DNA from: Segatella salivae DSM 15606
GTDB taxonomy: Bacteria > Bacteroidota > Bacteroidia > Bacteroidales > Bacteroidaceae
Assembly: GCF_000185845.1 (NCBI RefSeq)
Contig: NZ_GL629647.1
Span: 2,141,743-2,153,909, forward strand
Direction of reading: 5' to 3'
Length of the DNA stretch: 12,167 nucleotides
In this document: positions 1 to 6,840 of the stretch, piece by piece
Layout of the letters: every line of letters starts with the position of its first letter
Numbering within the stretch: the stretch's first letter is position 1
Notes under the pieces: generated by a model
Database searches by the model: none
Seen by the model: only the letters and a program-made list of their open reading frames with translations
Told to the model about the DNA's origin: nothing
Position numbers and translations under genes: made by a program

Positions 1-12
1 TAAAAGAGGCAA

Positions 13-36
13 CAAAAAAGAAGCGATACAATCGCT
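13..36 (-). terminator. possible weak intrinsic terminator downstream of truncated hppA
   Basis: Read on the minus strand, a 6-bp stem (AGCGAT / ATCGCT) with a 3-nt loop is followed at once by TCTTTTTTG. This is a short hairpin plus U-run and would end transcription coming from hppA. The stem is short, so its strength is doubtful. It lies about 200 bp beyond the hppA stop codon. Confidence 0.4.
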
Positions 37-61
37 CCCTCATCGCTCCGCATCCTCCATC

Positions 62-194
62 TGTAACCCCAAATTAACACCCATGTAACATTTATGTATC
101 AATCGTCAGTCGAATAAACCCTCAAATGTAACACAAATGTAACACGATGTAACGTTTCGTTTTGAGAAGCCTCGACTATCTAAATACGCGTAAC
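62..194. repeat. iterated TGTAAC motifs in the non-coding tail of hppA
   Basis: The hexamer TGTAAC occurs at 62, 84, 127, 138 and 148, with a related CGTAAC near 189. The spacings (22, 43, 11, 10, 41) are close to multiples of one DNA helical turn, so the copies would face the same side of the helix. This is typical of a protein-binding array, but no protein can be named. The stretch 1-231 holds no credible gene. Confidence 0.45.
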
Positions 195-231
195 ATCTTG
201 ATATTAAACAACTTCATTCCTTTTCGGCCTC

Positions 232-2139
232 TCATCTTCTATATACGTTTCGTTCTGTGCCCCATATAATCATTTCCTTTTGAGCACTCTTTGTGGATAT
301 TTCCACACAACGACCATAGTCTGGTTGCGCCGTCTTTTCTAATATTCCTTTAATCTCTTTGAATTGTCTTCTCACCTCTTCTACCATAGATTGGGCTGCT
401 CTTCCGACTGCACCCATCGTCAAACCACAAAAGAGAAAGGCTGCCATTGCACCTATAAATGCCCCCACAAGTACCTTGGGATTCATCAATGTTACTTGGA
501 AAAAGTTCATAAAATCGGGCATCGTTGCCTGCGAAGGATCAAAAGATTGTCCCGCATAGTCAATGAAATGACGACCTTCTTCGACGGCTCTTACCATGGC
601 AATCTTTATCTCTTCTACATACGAAGCGAGTAAAGCTAAGGCCGTAAGTGCCGCACTTCCTATGGCAAACCCCTTGCCTGTGGCCGCCGTAGTATTGCCC
701 AATGCGTCGAGAGCATCCGTGCGTTGTCTCACCACTTGCCCTAATTCACTCATCTCTGCATTACCACCAGCGTTGTCAGCAATAGGTCCATAGGCATCTG
801 TTGCAAGCGTTATGCCGAGTGTTGAGAGCATTCCCACGGCGGCAATCCCTATTCCATAGAGCCCATGGCTTATGGAATCAGCTCGCATACTCATATCAAA
901 CCCATTGGCACAAAGGTAACTTAGCATGATGGATAAGGCGATAACTAACACAGGAATACATGTAGAGATCATGCCAGTACCCAGCCCTTTGATGATAACT
1001 GTAGCCGAACCCGTTTCACTTGCCTTTGCAATCTCCTGCGTAGGACGGTAACTTTGTGAGGTATAATACTCTGTTGCTTGTCCTATAATGACGCCAGCCA
1101 CGAGCCCACTGATAACAGAAAATGACAAGCCGAGCCAGTTTTCTATGCCTAAAAGATAAAGAATCACAAACGAAGCCACGGCAATCAAAACCGCACTTAC
1201 ATTCGTTCCAAGTCCTAAAGCGCGTAACAAGGCTTTCATGTCTGCCCCTTCTTTCGTACGAACGAGAAAGATTCCGATGAGTGAAAGGAATATACCTACG
1301 GCGGCAATAATCATTGGTGCAATGACAGCCCGTAGCTGCATATCGCCATTTAAGGCAAAGGCTGTGGCTCCAAGTGCTGCAGTCGACAAGATGCTTCCAC
1401 AGTAACTCTCATATAAATCGGCACCCATGCCAGCCACATCCCCCACATTGTCGCCCACATTATCAGCGATAGTAGCCGGATTTCGAGGGTCATCTTCGGG
1501 AATATCTGCCTCAACCTTTCCCACGAGGTCAGCCCCAACATCGGCTGCTTTGGTATAGATGCCTCCACCAACACGTGCAAAAAGTGCTTGCGTTGATGCC
1601 CCCATACCGAATGTGAGCATAGTAGTTGTAATTGTTATCAAGGCAATATTGCCATCCGAATATACGAAACTGAGAATCAAAAACCATATCGCGATGTCTA
1701 AAAGTCCAAGTCCTACAACGACAAGTCCCATCACAGCACCACTCCGAAAGGCTACTCTCAACCCATGATCCAACCCTTTTCGCGCTGCGTTTGCCGTGCG
1801 TGCAGAGGCATAAGTAGCTGTTTTCATGCCGAAAAATCCGGCAAGTCCCGAGAAGAAACCACCCGTAAGAAAGGCTATTGGCACCCAAGGATTCTGTATT
1901 TTTAAGGCATAAGCCATAAAAGCGAAAAGCAAAGCAAGCACCAAAAAGACTATTCCCACAACCTTATATTGCTGGCGTAGGTAGGCCATTGCCCCTTTTC
2001 TAACGTGCGAAGCGATTTCTTTCATCTTCAGTGTTCCTTCTTCTTCCTTCATCATTTCACTGAAAAAATACCATGACATGCATAGCGCTGTGACCGAAGC
2101 CAATGGTACTAACAAAAAAACAGTAGGGATATTCATCAT
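232..2139 (-). CDS. hppA: membrane-bound K+-dependent-type ion-translocating pyrophosphatase, C-terminally truncated (probable pseudogene)
   Basis: The family hydrolyses cytoplasmic pyrophosphate and pumps Na+ and/or H+ across the inner membrane. Family marks are clear: hydrophobic helices from residue 5 onward, the pyrophosphate-binding region DVGADLVGKVE (200-210) and the Asp-rich DNVGDNVGD (226-234), then DAYGPIADNAGGN (448-460). GNTTAATGKG (481-490) carries Ala where K+-independent enzymes have Lys, so it is of the K+-dependent type. The protein ends at residue 635, while Bacteroidales homologues run to about 730. Similarity stops after QKEMI (about 624) and is followed by a short unrelated tail. 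The missing part should hold the last helices and the conserved GDTVGDP-KDTSGPS-type loop that helps form the active site. The product is therefore unlikely to work. No other frame downstream carries the missing part, so this is not a simple frameshift. Start: two adjacent ATGs, the first taken. Family identity is certain; loss of function is inferred. Confidence 0.9.
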   Translation of the reverse strand: MMNIPTVFLLVPLASVTALCMSWYFFSEMMKEEEGTLKMKEIASHVRKGAMAYLRQQYKVVGIVFLVLALLFAFMAYALKIQNPWVPIAFLTGGFFSGLAGFFGMKTATYASARTANAARKGLDHGLRVAFRSGAVMGLVVVGLGLLDIAIWFLILSFVYSDGNIALITITTTMLTFGMGASTQALFARVGGGIYTKAADVGADLVGKVEADIPEDDPRNPATIADNVGDNVGDVAGMGADLYESYCGSILSTAALGATAFALNGDMQLRAVIAPMIIAAVGIFLSLIGIFLVRTKEGADMKALLRALGLGTNVSAVLIAVASFVILYLLGIENWLGLSFSVISGLVAGVIIGQATEYYTSQSYRPTQEIAKASETGSATVIIKGLGTGMISTCIPVLVIALSIMLSYLCANGFDMSMRADSISHGLYGIGIAAVGMLSTLGITLATDAYGPIADNAGGNAEMSELGQVVRQRTDALDALGNTTAATGKGFAIGSAALTALALLASYVEEIKIAMVRAVEEGRHFIDYAGQSFDPSQATMPDFMNFFQVTLMNPKVLVGAFIGAMAAFLFCGLTMGAVGRAAQSMVEEVRRQFKEIKGILEKTAQPDYGRCVEISTKSAQKEMIIWGTERNVYRR

Positions 2140-2183
2140 GTTTTCCGGTTAAATTATAAGATTGTTAAACTTTATGTCGTTCG

Positions 2184-2199
2184 CAAATATACAAAGATA
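2184..2199 (-). promoter_or_regulatory. hppA promoter, -7 region
   Basis: On the minus strand, about 50 bp before the hppA start codon, the sequence reads TATCTTTG followed at once by TATATTTG. Both fit the Bacteroidota -7 consensus TAnnTTTG. A clear -33 TTTG at the usual distance is not visible, so which of the two is used is open. Confidence 0.55.
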
Positions 2200-2491
2200 A
2201 TCGCCCCGTTGTACTCATTTTTGTTTATTTAACTATATTATCGGTTTCCTCACTGCTATCCAAACAGCCCACATCCTCTATTTATGTGGTTTGCCATCCT
2301 TCTGAAAATATAACATTATCAATCACAGATTATTTCTTAATGCGTAGGTATTGCATCAATAATATGTGGCATGATACACACCAATGTAAATGATGTCAAT
2401 CGTCAATGCCGTAGATATAAAAATGGTTTCCCAATGAATGTATTTGGCATAACAAGTGTTTTTAGTGCATAATGGTGCTTGTTTTATTGCG

Positions 2492-2552
2492 ATGTTTCAA
2501 TGAATACATCCAATAATGCAAATGTTTCAATAATGCAACGCCTTCAGCGTTG
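2492..2552. repeat. short direct repeats ending in a hairpin
   Basis: ATGTTTCAAT occurs at 2492-2501 and 2522-2531, and CAATAATGCAA at 2511-2521 and 2528-2538. The block ends in a perfect 6-bp inverted repeat, CAACGC (2536-2541) and GCGTTG (2547-2552), with a 5-nt loop. No T-run follows, so it is not a typical terminator. It may be an intergenic repeat of REP type. Confidence 0.45.
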
Positions 2553-2763
2553 AACTACAAATGCATTATATACTATGTGACTTTACATGATAAACAGCGT
2601 CATTTTATGCGATAATCTGCATCAAATGGTCGTGTAACTAATCAACGAAAATGAAGAAAAGTCGAAGTTGGCGTAAACTAACTGATAATGAGTGAGAAAT
2701 GGAACGATTTGCATAGAGGTGCTCTTTTCAAAAAGGGTAGGAATATGCAGATTTAGGCAAAAG

Positions 2764-2828
2764 TTCAGTTACCAAAGCATTACCTGATTTTGAGATAGGT
2801 AACGATGGAGTAATGTTCGGTAACTGAA
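2764..2828. repeat. nested inverted repeats with GGTAAC sites: candidate attachment or operator site
   Basis: TTCAGTTACC (2764-2773) is matched perfectly by GGTAACTGAA (2819-2828). Inside, CATTAC (2778-2783) pairs with GTAATG (2810-2815), and TTACCT (2780-2785) with AGGTAA (2797-2802). GGTAAC occurs inverted at 2768, near-inverted at 2779, and direct at 2798, 2819 and 2898, the last inside the recombinase promoter. This is the symmetry expected of recombinase or regulator binding sites. The function is inferred. Confidence 0.5.
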
Positions 2829-2885
2829 TTATTTTCGCTCGTGTGGCTGTTGCTGCGGTCGGCAGTTTTCTGCATAAGTGAGGAA

Positions 2886-2925
2886 CGCTTTAATTCGGGT
2901 AACTTTGCCCATAAAAATTAAAGCG
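2886..2925 (+). promoter_or_regulatory. promoter/operator region of the first recombinase gene
   Basis: TAACTTTG (2900-2907) matches the Bacteroidota -7 element TAnnTTTG, 19 bp before the start codon. It sits between two perfect 9-bp inverted arms, CGCTTTAAT (2886-2894) and ATTAAAGCG (2917-2925). The second arm ends one base before the ATG. A good -33 TTTG is not seen. A protein on both arms, or an RNA fold at the start codon, could silence the gene. Confidence 0.5.
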
Positions 2926-2926
2926 T

Positions 2927-4156
2927 ATGAAACAAGAGAAAATGAAGGTGTTGCTCTACCTCAAAAAGAGCGGTCTTGACAAGTCGGGCAAGGCTCCCAT
3001 TATGGGACGTATTACACTTGGAAGGAGTATTGCACAGTTCAGTTGCAAACTCTCCTGCAACCCAGAGTTGTGGAATCCCCGTGAGAGTAGAGTGGACGGC
3101 AAGAGTCGTGAGGCAGTAGAGATAAACGGCAGGTTGGAGAGTTTACTGTTGTCTGTTCAGTCGGCTTATCAAGCCTTACTTCCCAAAGGTTGCCCATTTG
3201 ACGCAACCGATGTAAAGGAACTGTTTCAAGGCAGCGTACAGACACGATGTATGCTTATCGAACGATTGGACATCCTCATCAGGGAGAAGAAAGAACATAT
3301 AGGAATTGACATTAAGAGAGAAACAATTTCCAATTACTATACTACCCGTAATAATCTTAGGACATTTATCGAAGACAAGTACAAGGTGGAAGATTTGTCT
3401 TTCTCGCAACTTACAGAAAATTTCATTTATGACTTCAGGGACTACTACTTGAACAAATTAGGGTTTCAGGAAAGTAGTTTCTATGCAGTTGCATCCCAAA
3501 TAAAGATCGTATGCAGGGTGGCATACCGTGAAGGATTGGCTGACACCTTATTATTTGCTAATGTAAAGATAGCAAGAGGTGATAAGAAACTCCCAAAGGC
3601 ACTTGACAGACGTTCACTTGACAAACTAATGAATACCCACTTCGGAGAGTTGGAGGAAGAAATGGAAACAGCAAGGGATCTGTTTGTTTTTGCCTGTCAT
3701 ACAGGTGCAGCCTATTGTGATTTAATGGGATTAAGTAAGACACATCTTGTCCGTGATGATGAGGAAAATCTTTGGATGAAGTTCAATAGGAAGAAGATAG
3801 GTGTACTTTGCCGTATTAAGTTGTTGCCCGAAGCGATTAGGATAATAGAGAAGTATCGAGGCGAAGAAAGGGAAAGACTGCTGCCACAGATGAAGTATGC
3901 CACCTATCAGTCGTATCTTAAAGCATTGCGCCTTAGAGAGGGTATAGCCTTTCCCTTTACCACGCATACGGCAAGACACACCTTTGCCACACTTATCACG
4001 CTTGAGCAAGGAGTTCCAATAGAAACGGTGAGCAAGATACTCGGACATAGCAACGTAAGTATGACCGAGCGTTATGCAAAGGTTACACCACAGAAACTCT
4101 TTGAGGAATTTAATTGTTTCCTTTCTTTCACGGAGGATATGCAGATGAGTATTTAG
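2927..4156 (+). CDS. tyrosine recombinase/integrase, IntDOT-like (first of tandem pair)
   Basis: A 409-residue site-specific recombinase that would cut and rejoin DNA through a 3'-phosphotyrosine. It has the Bacteroidota layout: an arm-binding-type N-terminal region (about 1-105), a SAM-like core-binding domain (about 110-215) and a catalytic domain (about 225-400). Catalytic residues visible are a Lys at about 289-290, H347-x-x-R350, H374 and the nucleophile Y383 in RYAKV. The first catalytic Arg (the R of TGLR in most families) is Ala262 here, in TGAAYCDL. Loss of this Arg is known for the IntDOT group, so it need not mean inactivity. It lies 28 bp before a second recombinase gene and probably shares its transcript. 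The start ATG 2927 was chosen because the promoter ends just before it; Met6 is a possible alternative. Target site unknown. Confidence 0.9.
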   Translation: MKQEKMKVLLYLKKSGLDKSGKAPIMGRITLGRSIAQFSCKLSCNPELWNPRESRVDGKSREAVEINGRLESLLLSVQSAYQALLPKGCPFDATDVKELFQGSVQTRCMLIERLDILIREKKEHIGIDIKRETISNYYTTRNNLRTFIEDKYKVEDLSFSQLTENFIYDFRDYYLNKLGFQESSFYAVASQIKIVCRVAYREGLADTLLFANVKIARGDKKLPKALDRRSLDKLMNTHFGELEEEMETARDLFVFACHTGAAYCDLMGLSKTHLVRDDEENLWMKFNRKKIGVLCRIKLLPEAIRIIEKYRGEERERLLPQMKYATYQSYLKALRLREGIAFPFTTHTARHTFATLITLEQGVPIETVSKILGHSNVSMTERYAKVTPQKLFEEFNCFLSFTEDMQMSI

Positions 4157-4184
4157 CAATAGACATATTAAAACTAAAATCATT

Positions 4185-5480
4185 ATGAGAAGTACATTCA
4201 AGATACTGTTCTATATCAACAGACAGAAAACTAAGGCAGACGGCAATACCGCCATTCTCTGCCGTATCACCATCGACGGAAAGAATGCAGCCATTACCAC
4301 AGGAGAAGAGTGTAAAGTCTCCGAGTGGAACACCAAGCAGGGGTTGACAACCAACAAGAAAACAAACCAAAGAATCAATGAGTTCAGGGATTTGGTGGAA
4401 AAGACCTATCGGAACATTCTTGTAAAGGATGGAGTAGTAAGTGTGGAACTTGTAAAGAACCGCTTACAGGGTATTGCCACCAATCCGACCACGCTCCTTG
4501 CCATGAGCAGGGCGGAACTGCAAGCAGTCAAGGAAAGTGTTGGCAGATCAAGGGCAGAGGGAACTTACCTGAACCTGTTCTATTCTGACAGAAATCTCCG
4601 TGAATTTGTAGAAAACAAAGGAGTGCAGGATATATCCATCGGAACAATTACAGAGGACTTGTTCGAGGAATACCGCTTCTTTCTCAAAAAACGTGGGCTG
4701 AAAGCATCCACCGTCAACAGCAACCTCTGCTGGCTGAGCCGACTGATGTTCCGTGCGGTCAGCAAGAGAATTATCCGCTGCAATCCGTTTGAGAATGCCA
4801 AGTATGACAAGGAGGAAAAGAAGATACGTTTTCTGCAAAAGAGCGATGTAATGAAACTTATGGCAATGAAGATGAACGACAGAGAAGCGGAGCTGGCAAG
4901 ACTGATGTTTGTCTTTTCCTGCTTCACAGGCTTGGCTATCTCAGATATGGAGAATTTGGAATACAAGCATATCCAAACGGCAGCGTACGGACAGATGTAT
5001 ATAAGAAAGGAACGTCAGAAAACCAAGGTTGAGTTCATCGTGCCGTTACATCCCATAGCTGAAGCCATCATCAACCATTGTAGGAGTGAGAAGAGGAGAA
5101 GCGAGGAACAGCAGACTGTGAAAGAAAAAGACGACAACCTTGTCTTTCACCGTGATTGCAGCCGCAGTGTCATGGATGCCAAACTGAGTATTGTGGGAAA
5201 GGCTTGCGGTATCTGCCAAAGACTTTCTTTCCATATGGCAAGACATACATTCGGCACAATGAGCCTAAGCGCAGGTATTCCTATTGAGAGCATAGCCAAG
5301 ATGATGGGACACGCCTCCATATCAAGCACTCAAGTTTATGCGCAGGTGACGGACAAAAAGATATCAAAGGATATGGACAGGCTCATTGCCAAGCAATCGG
5401 CAAAAGAAAAGGAAACTTCGGAGAGAGAGGCTTGTGAATCTTCGGATATTGTAACCTGTAAAATGGAAGAAACGGCATGA
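4185..5480 (+). CDS. tyrosine recombinase/integrase, IntDOT-like (second of tandem pair)
   Basis: A 431-residue recombinase with the same plan as its upstream neighbour but clearly different in sequence, so not a recent duplicate. The core-binding domain spans about 125-205 and the catalytic domain about 215-400. Visible catalytic residues are K279 in RQKT, H350-x-x-R353, H376 in GHAS and the nucleophile Y385 in VYAQV. The first catalytic Arg is again Ala (A251 in TGLAISDM), as in IntDOT-type enzymes. A charged Lys/Glu-rich tail of about 30 residues follows the catalytic domain. The stop codon overlaps the start of the next gene as ATGA, so the two are translationally coupled. Tandem recombinases of this sort probably act together on one element, either as a pair or one for integration and one for excision. 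That division is inference. Confidence 0.9.
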   Translation: MRSTFKILFYINRQKTKADGNTAILCRITIDGKNAAITTGEECKVSEWNTKQGLTTNKKTNQRINEFRDLVEKTYRNILVKDGVVSVELVKNRLQGIATNPTTLLAMSRAELQAVKESVGRSRAEGTYLNLFYSDRNLREFVENKGVQDISIGTITEDLFEEYRFFLKKRGLKASTVNSNLCWLSRLMFRAVSKRIIRCNPFENAKYDKEEKKIRFLQKSDVMKLMAMKMNDREAELARLMFVFSCFTGLAISDMENLEYKHIQTAAYGQMYIRKERQKTKVEFIVPLHPIAEAIINHCRSEKRRSEEQQTVKEKDDNLVFHRDCSRSVMDAKLSIVGKACGICQRLSFHMARHTFGTMSLSAGIPIESIAKMMGHASISSTQVYAQVTDKKISKDMDRLIAKQSAKEKETSEREACESSDIVTCKMEETA

Positions 5481-5893
5481 AGACAAACAACAATCCAAAA
5501 ATAAGAACAAACACTTCCAATCAGCGTAGTTATTTTGATTGGGGCAGCAAAATGCAAGTCATTCGAAAAGGAAACGGAGAGATAGCCATGACAGAGAGTG
5601 AACTTGTGAGTTTTTTTGGGGTAACATGGAGGAAACTCAACCATAGGCTTCAGACAATTATGAAATCTTCCAACCTGCATCCCGAAGAAAGAGTTGCTGA
5701 CGAGGAAGAAGTCGTTATCAATGGACCACTCAAAGGCTATGCACCGCTCTATCCGCTTTCTATCATCATCGCTCTGTCCTTTCTGTTAGACAACACGGAA
5801 GCGCATTTGTTCAGAAAGTACATCTGTCAGAAGCTGCAGAAACCAGCATCCATAATAACACCGATATTCCTGATAGGCAACATGGATAACTGA
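5477..5893 (+). CDS. small RhuM-like putative DNA-binding protein, accessory to the recombinases
   Basis: A 138-residue protein overlapping the upstream recombinase by 4 bp (ATGA), so its level is tied to that enzyme. Residues 36-66 (MTESELVSFFGVTW onward) read like a winged-helix or helix-turn-helix recognition unit. Residues 89-118 (YPLSIIIAL then AHLFRKYI) resemble the Y-NLD-II-A-GY/FR-W pattern of RhuM-type proteins by eye. The family match is weak and needs a profile search. No signal peptide is seen; the hydrophobic LSIIIALSFLL stretch looks more like a domain core than a membrane helix. The first 35 residues are polar and probably flexible. Position suggests a recombination directionality factor or regulator of the integrase operon. 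The coupling is seen directly; the role is inferred. Confidence 0.7.
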   Translation: MKTNNNPKIRTNTSNQRSYFDWGSKMQVIRKGNGEIAMTESELVSFFGVTWRKLNHRLQTIMKSSNLHPEERVADEEEVVINGPLKGYAPLYPLSIIIALSFLLDNTEAHLFRKYICQKLQKPASIITPIFLIGNMDN

Positions 5894-5904
5894 TGGTAAT
5901 ACGC

Positions 5905-6029
5905 TTTTTTCTTTCACTGATTATATCTTACTACATAACTACAATAGGGTATAATACGGTGAAAGAAAAAATCTTGTAGCGTAGTTAGTAAGAGAAATCT
6001 CCAGTTACTACTTAAAAACTACATACTAC
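5905..6029. repeat. structured intergenic region: two interlocking inverted repeats plus ACTAC repeats
   Basis: The 305-bp gap between the RhuM-like gene and abiEi holds no gene but is rich in symmetry. A perfect 13-bp inverted repeat (5905-5917 with 5959-5971) extends inward, with one wobble and one bulge, by ATTATA (5920-5925) and TATAAT (5950-5955). Within its loop, CTTACT (5927-5932) and AACTAC (5937-5942) are complementary to 5981-5992, outside the first hairpin. The two pairings interlock as in a pseudoknot. ACTAC occurs at 5930, 5938, 6007, 6018 and 6025. No U-run follows, so a simple intrinsic terminator is unlikely. It may be an RNA structure or a protein-binding site. Confidence 0.5.
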
Positions 6030-6146
6030 TTTTATTAGTAATCTTTCTTTAAAACATACTGTTTGCATTATATTTCTATCTTTACTAAATGATATTCCGA
6101 AATTGAATGGAAATGATAAATCCAAATTAAAAACACTTCAAAGAAT

Positions 6147-6187
6147 TTTGGAATATGAGAAATACTCGTTATTTTTGCAAAAATAAC
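6147..6187 (+). promoter_or_regulatory. abiE promoter with a 20-bp palindromic operator
   Basis: The -33 element TTTG (6147-6150) and the -7 element TATTTTTG (6170-6177) are separated by exactly 19 bp, a full match to the Bacteroidota sigma consensus. The -7 element sits inside a perfect palindrome, GTTATTTTT-GC-AAAAATAAC (6168-6187). AbiEi antitoxins studied elsewhere repress their own operon by binding inverted repeats at the promoter, so this is the expected operator. Transcription would begin some 10-15 nt before the antitoxin ATG. Confidence 0.75.
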
Positions 6188-6198
6188 CGACTTAATGT

Positions 6199-6840
6199 AT
6201 GTTAATAAGCAATAAAGAAAAGAAGGTTGTTGATATTCTTAGGAACTGTATTGAAAAAGCAAACACCGGTACTCTGTTTTTTAATAATAGTTTCCCAGAA
6301 TACGACGACGAGTATGTTGGCAAAATTTTGTCAGATTTTGTCCGGCAGGGATTGTTATTAAGGCTATCTCGTGGTATATACCTAAAAACAAAGGAAACTA
6401 AATTCGGTGTTGTTTATCCAACTACCGAGGATATTGCTCGTGCTATTGCAGAAAGAGATAATGCAGAGATTCTCCCTACTGGTAGCACCGCGCTGAATAT
6501 GCTCGGATTGTCCGAACAAGTTACCATGACCCCTGTTTTTCTCACCAGTGGGTCTGCAAGAAAAATCAAGTGTGGCAATAAAACCATCACGTTCAAAAGA
6601 GGAGTGCCCAAGAATTTCGCATTGAAGGGAAAGGTCACACGTCTGTTAGTACAAGCCATGAAAGCTATCGGTGAACAAAACTATAATGGCGAGTGGGAAA
6701 GTGCAATCAATGTGATATTGAGTAAATATCCAGAGGACGATACCATGTCGGAAGACTTAAAAGTCATGCCTGCATGGATAAGAAGAAAAATAATAAACAT
6801 CCTAAACAATAAGAATCATGAGCAGTTGGCAGAATCATAG
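6199..6840 (+). CDS. abiEi: type IV toxin-antitoxin system antitoxin, AbiEi/DUF6088-like
   Basis: A 213-residue cytoplasmic protein matching AbiEi-type antitoxins. Residues 1-64 form a winged-helix domain ending in the typical LSRGIYLK (56-63). Residues about 75-115 (DIARAIAERDNAEILPTGSTALNMLGL) are the family's core, which continues to a basic region (121-150). In characterised AbiE systems this protein represses its own promoter and counters the toxin without forming a stable complex with it (type IV). The toxin gene starts 23 bp before the stop codon, so the pair is co-transcribed. The start at 6199 lies just after the palindromic promoter; an ATG at 6195 is out of frame. The pair adjoins the integrase module, which suggests element maintenance or phage defence. 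The family is well supported by sequence pattern and by its partner. Confidence 0.88.
   Translation: MLISNKEKKVVDILRNCIEKANTGTLFFNNSFPEYDDEYVGKILSDFVRQGLLLRLSRGIYLKTKETKFGVVYPTTEDIARAIAERDNAEILPTGSTALNMLGLSEQVTMTPVFLTSGSARKIKCGNKTITFKRGVPKNFALKGKVTRLLVQAMKAIGEQNYNGEWESAINVILSKYPEDDTMSEDLKVMPAWIRRKIINILNNKNHEQLAES

Larger units (their letters stand above)
2140..2926. other. 787-bp non-coding region between hppA and the integrase module
   Basis: No credible gene is seen on either strand. The region holds the hppA promoter, a small inverted repeat (CCACAT 2269-2274 / ATGTGG 2284-2289), a direct-repeat and hairpin block (2492-2552), a nested inverted-repeat cluster (2764-2828) and the recombinase promoter region (2886-2925). 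The last ~160 bp are the densest in symmetry. They are the likeliest place for an attachment or operator site. Confidence 0.6.

Noticed and set aside
3731..4201. 156-residue open frame on the minus strand opposite the first recombinase
   Set aside because: It is antisense to the catalytic domain of a clear recombinase, has no family features and no promoter, and reads as a shadow of the real gene.
4185..5480. Second recombinase as a recent tandem duplication of the first
   Set aside because: They share the fold and catalytic order, but the sequences differ through most of their length, so they are distinct family members.
2927..5480. Both recombinases called inactive because the first catalytic Arg is Ala
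   Set aside because: IntDOT-type recombinases are known to work without this Arg, and the other catalytic residues are present in both.
5905..5971. Reading the 13-bp inverted repeat as an intrinsic terminator of the integrase operon
   Set aside because: No U-run follows the right arm on the plus strand and the loop is long (about 24 nt), so it does not fit a standard terminator.
5894..6198. CRISPR array suggested by repeated ACTAC units
   Set aside because: The units are only 5 bases, irregularly spaced, with no long repeat, no regular spacers and no cas genes nearby.
6195..6199. Upstream ATG at 6195 as the antitoxin start
   Set aside because: It is out of frame with the antitoxin, which starts at the ATG at 6199.
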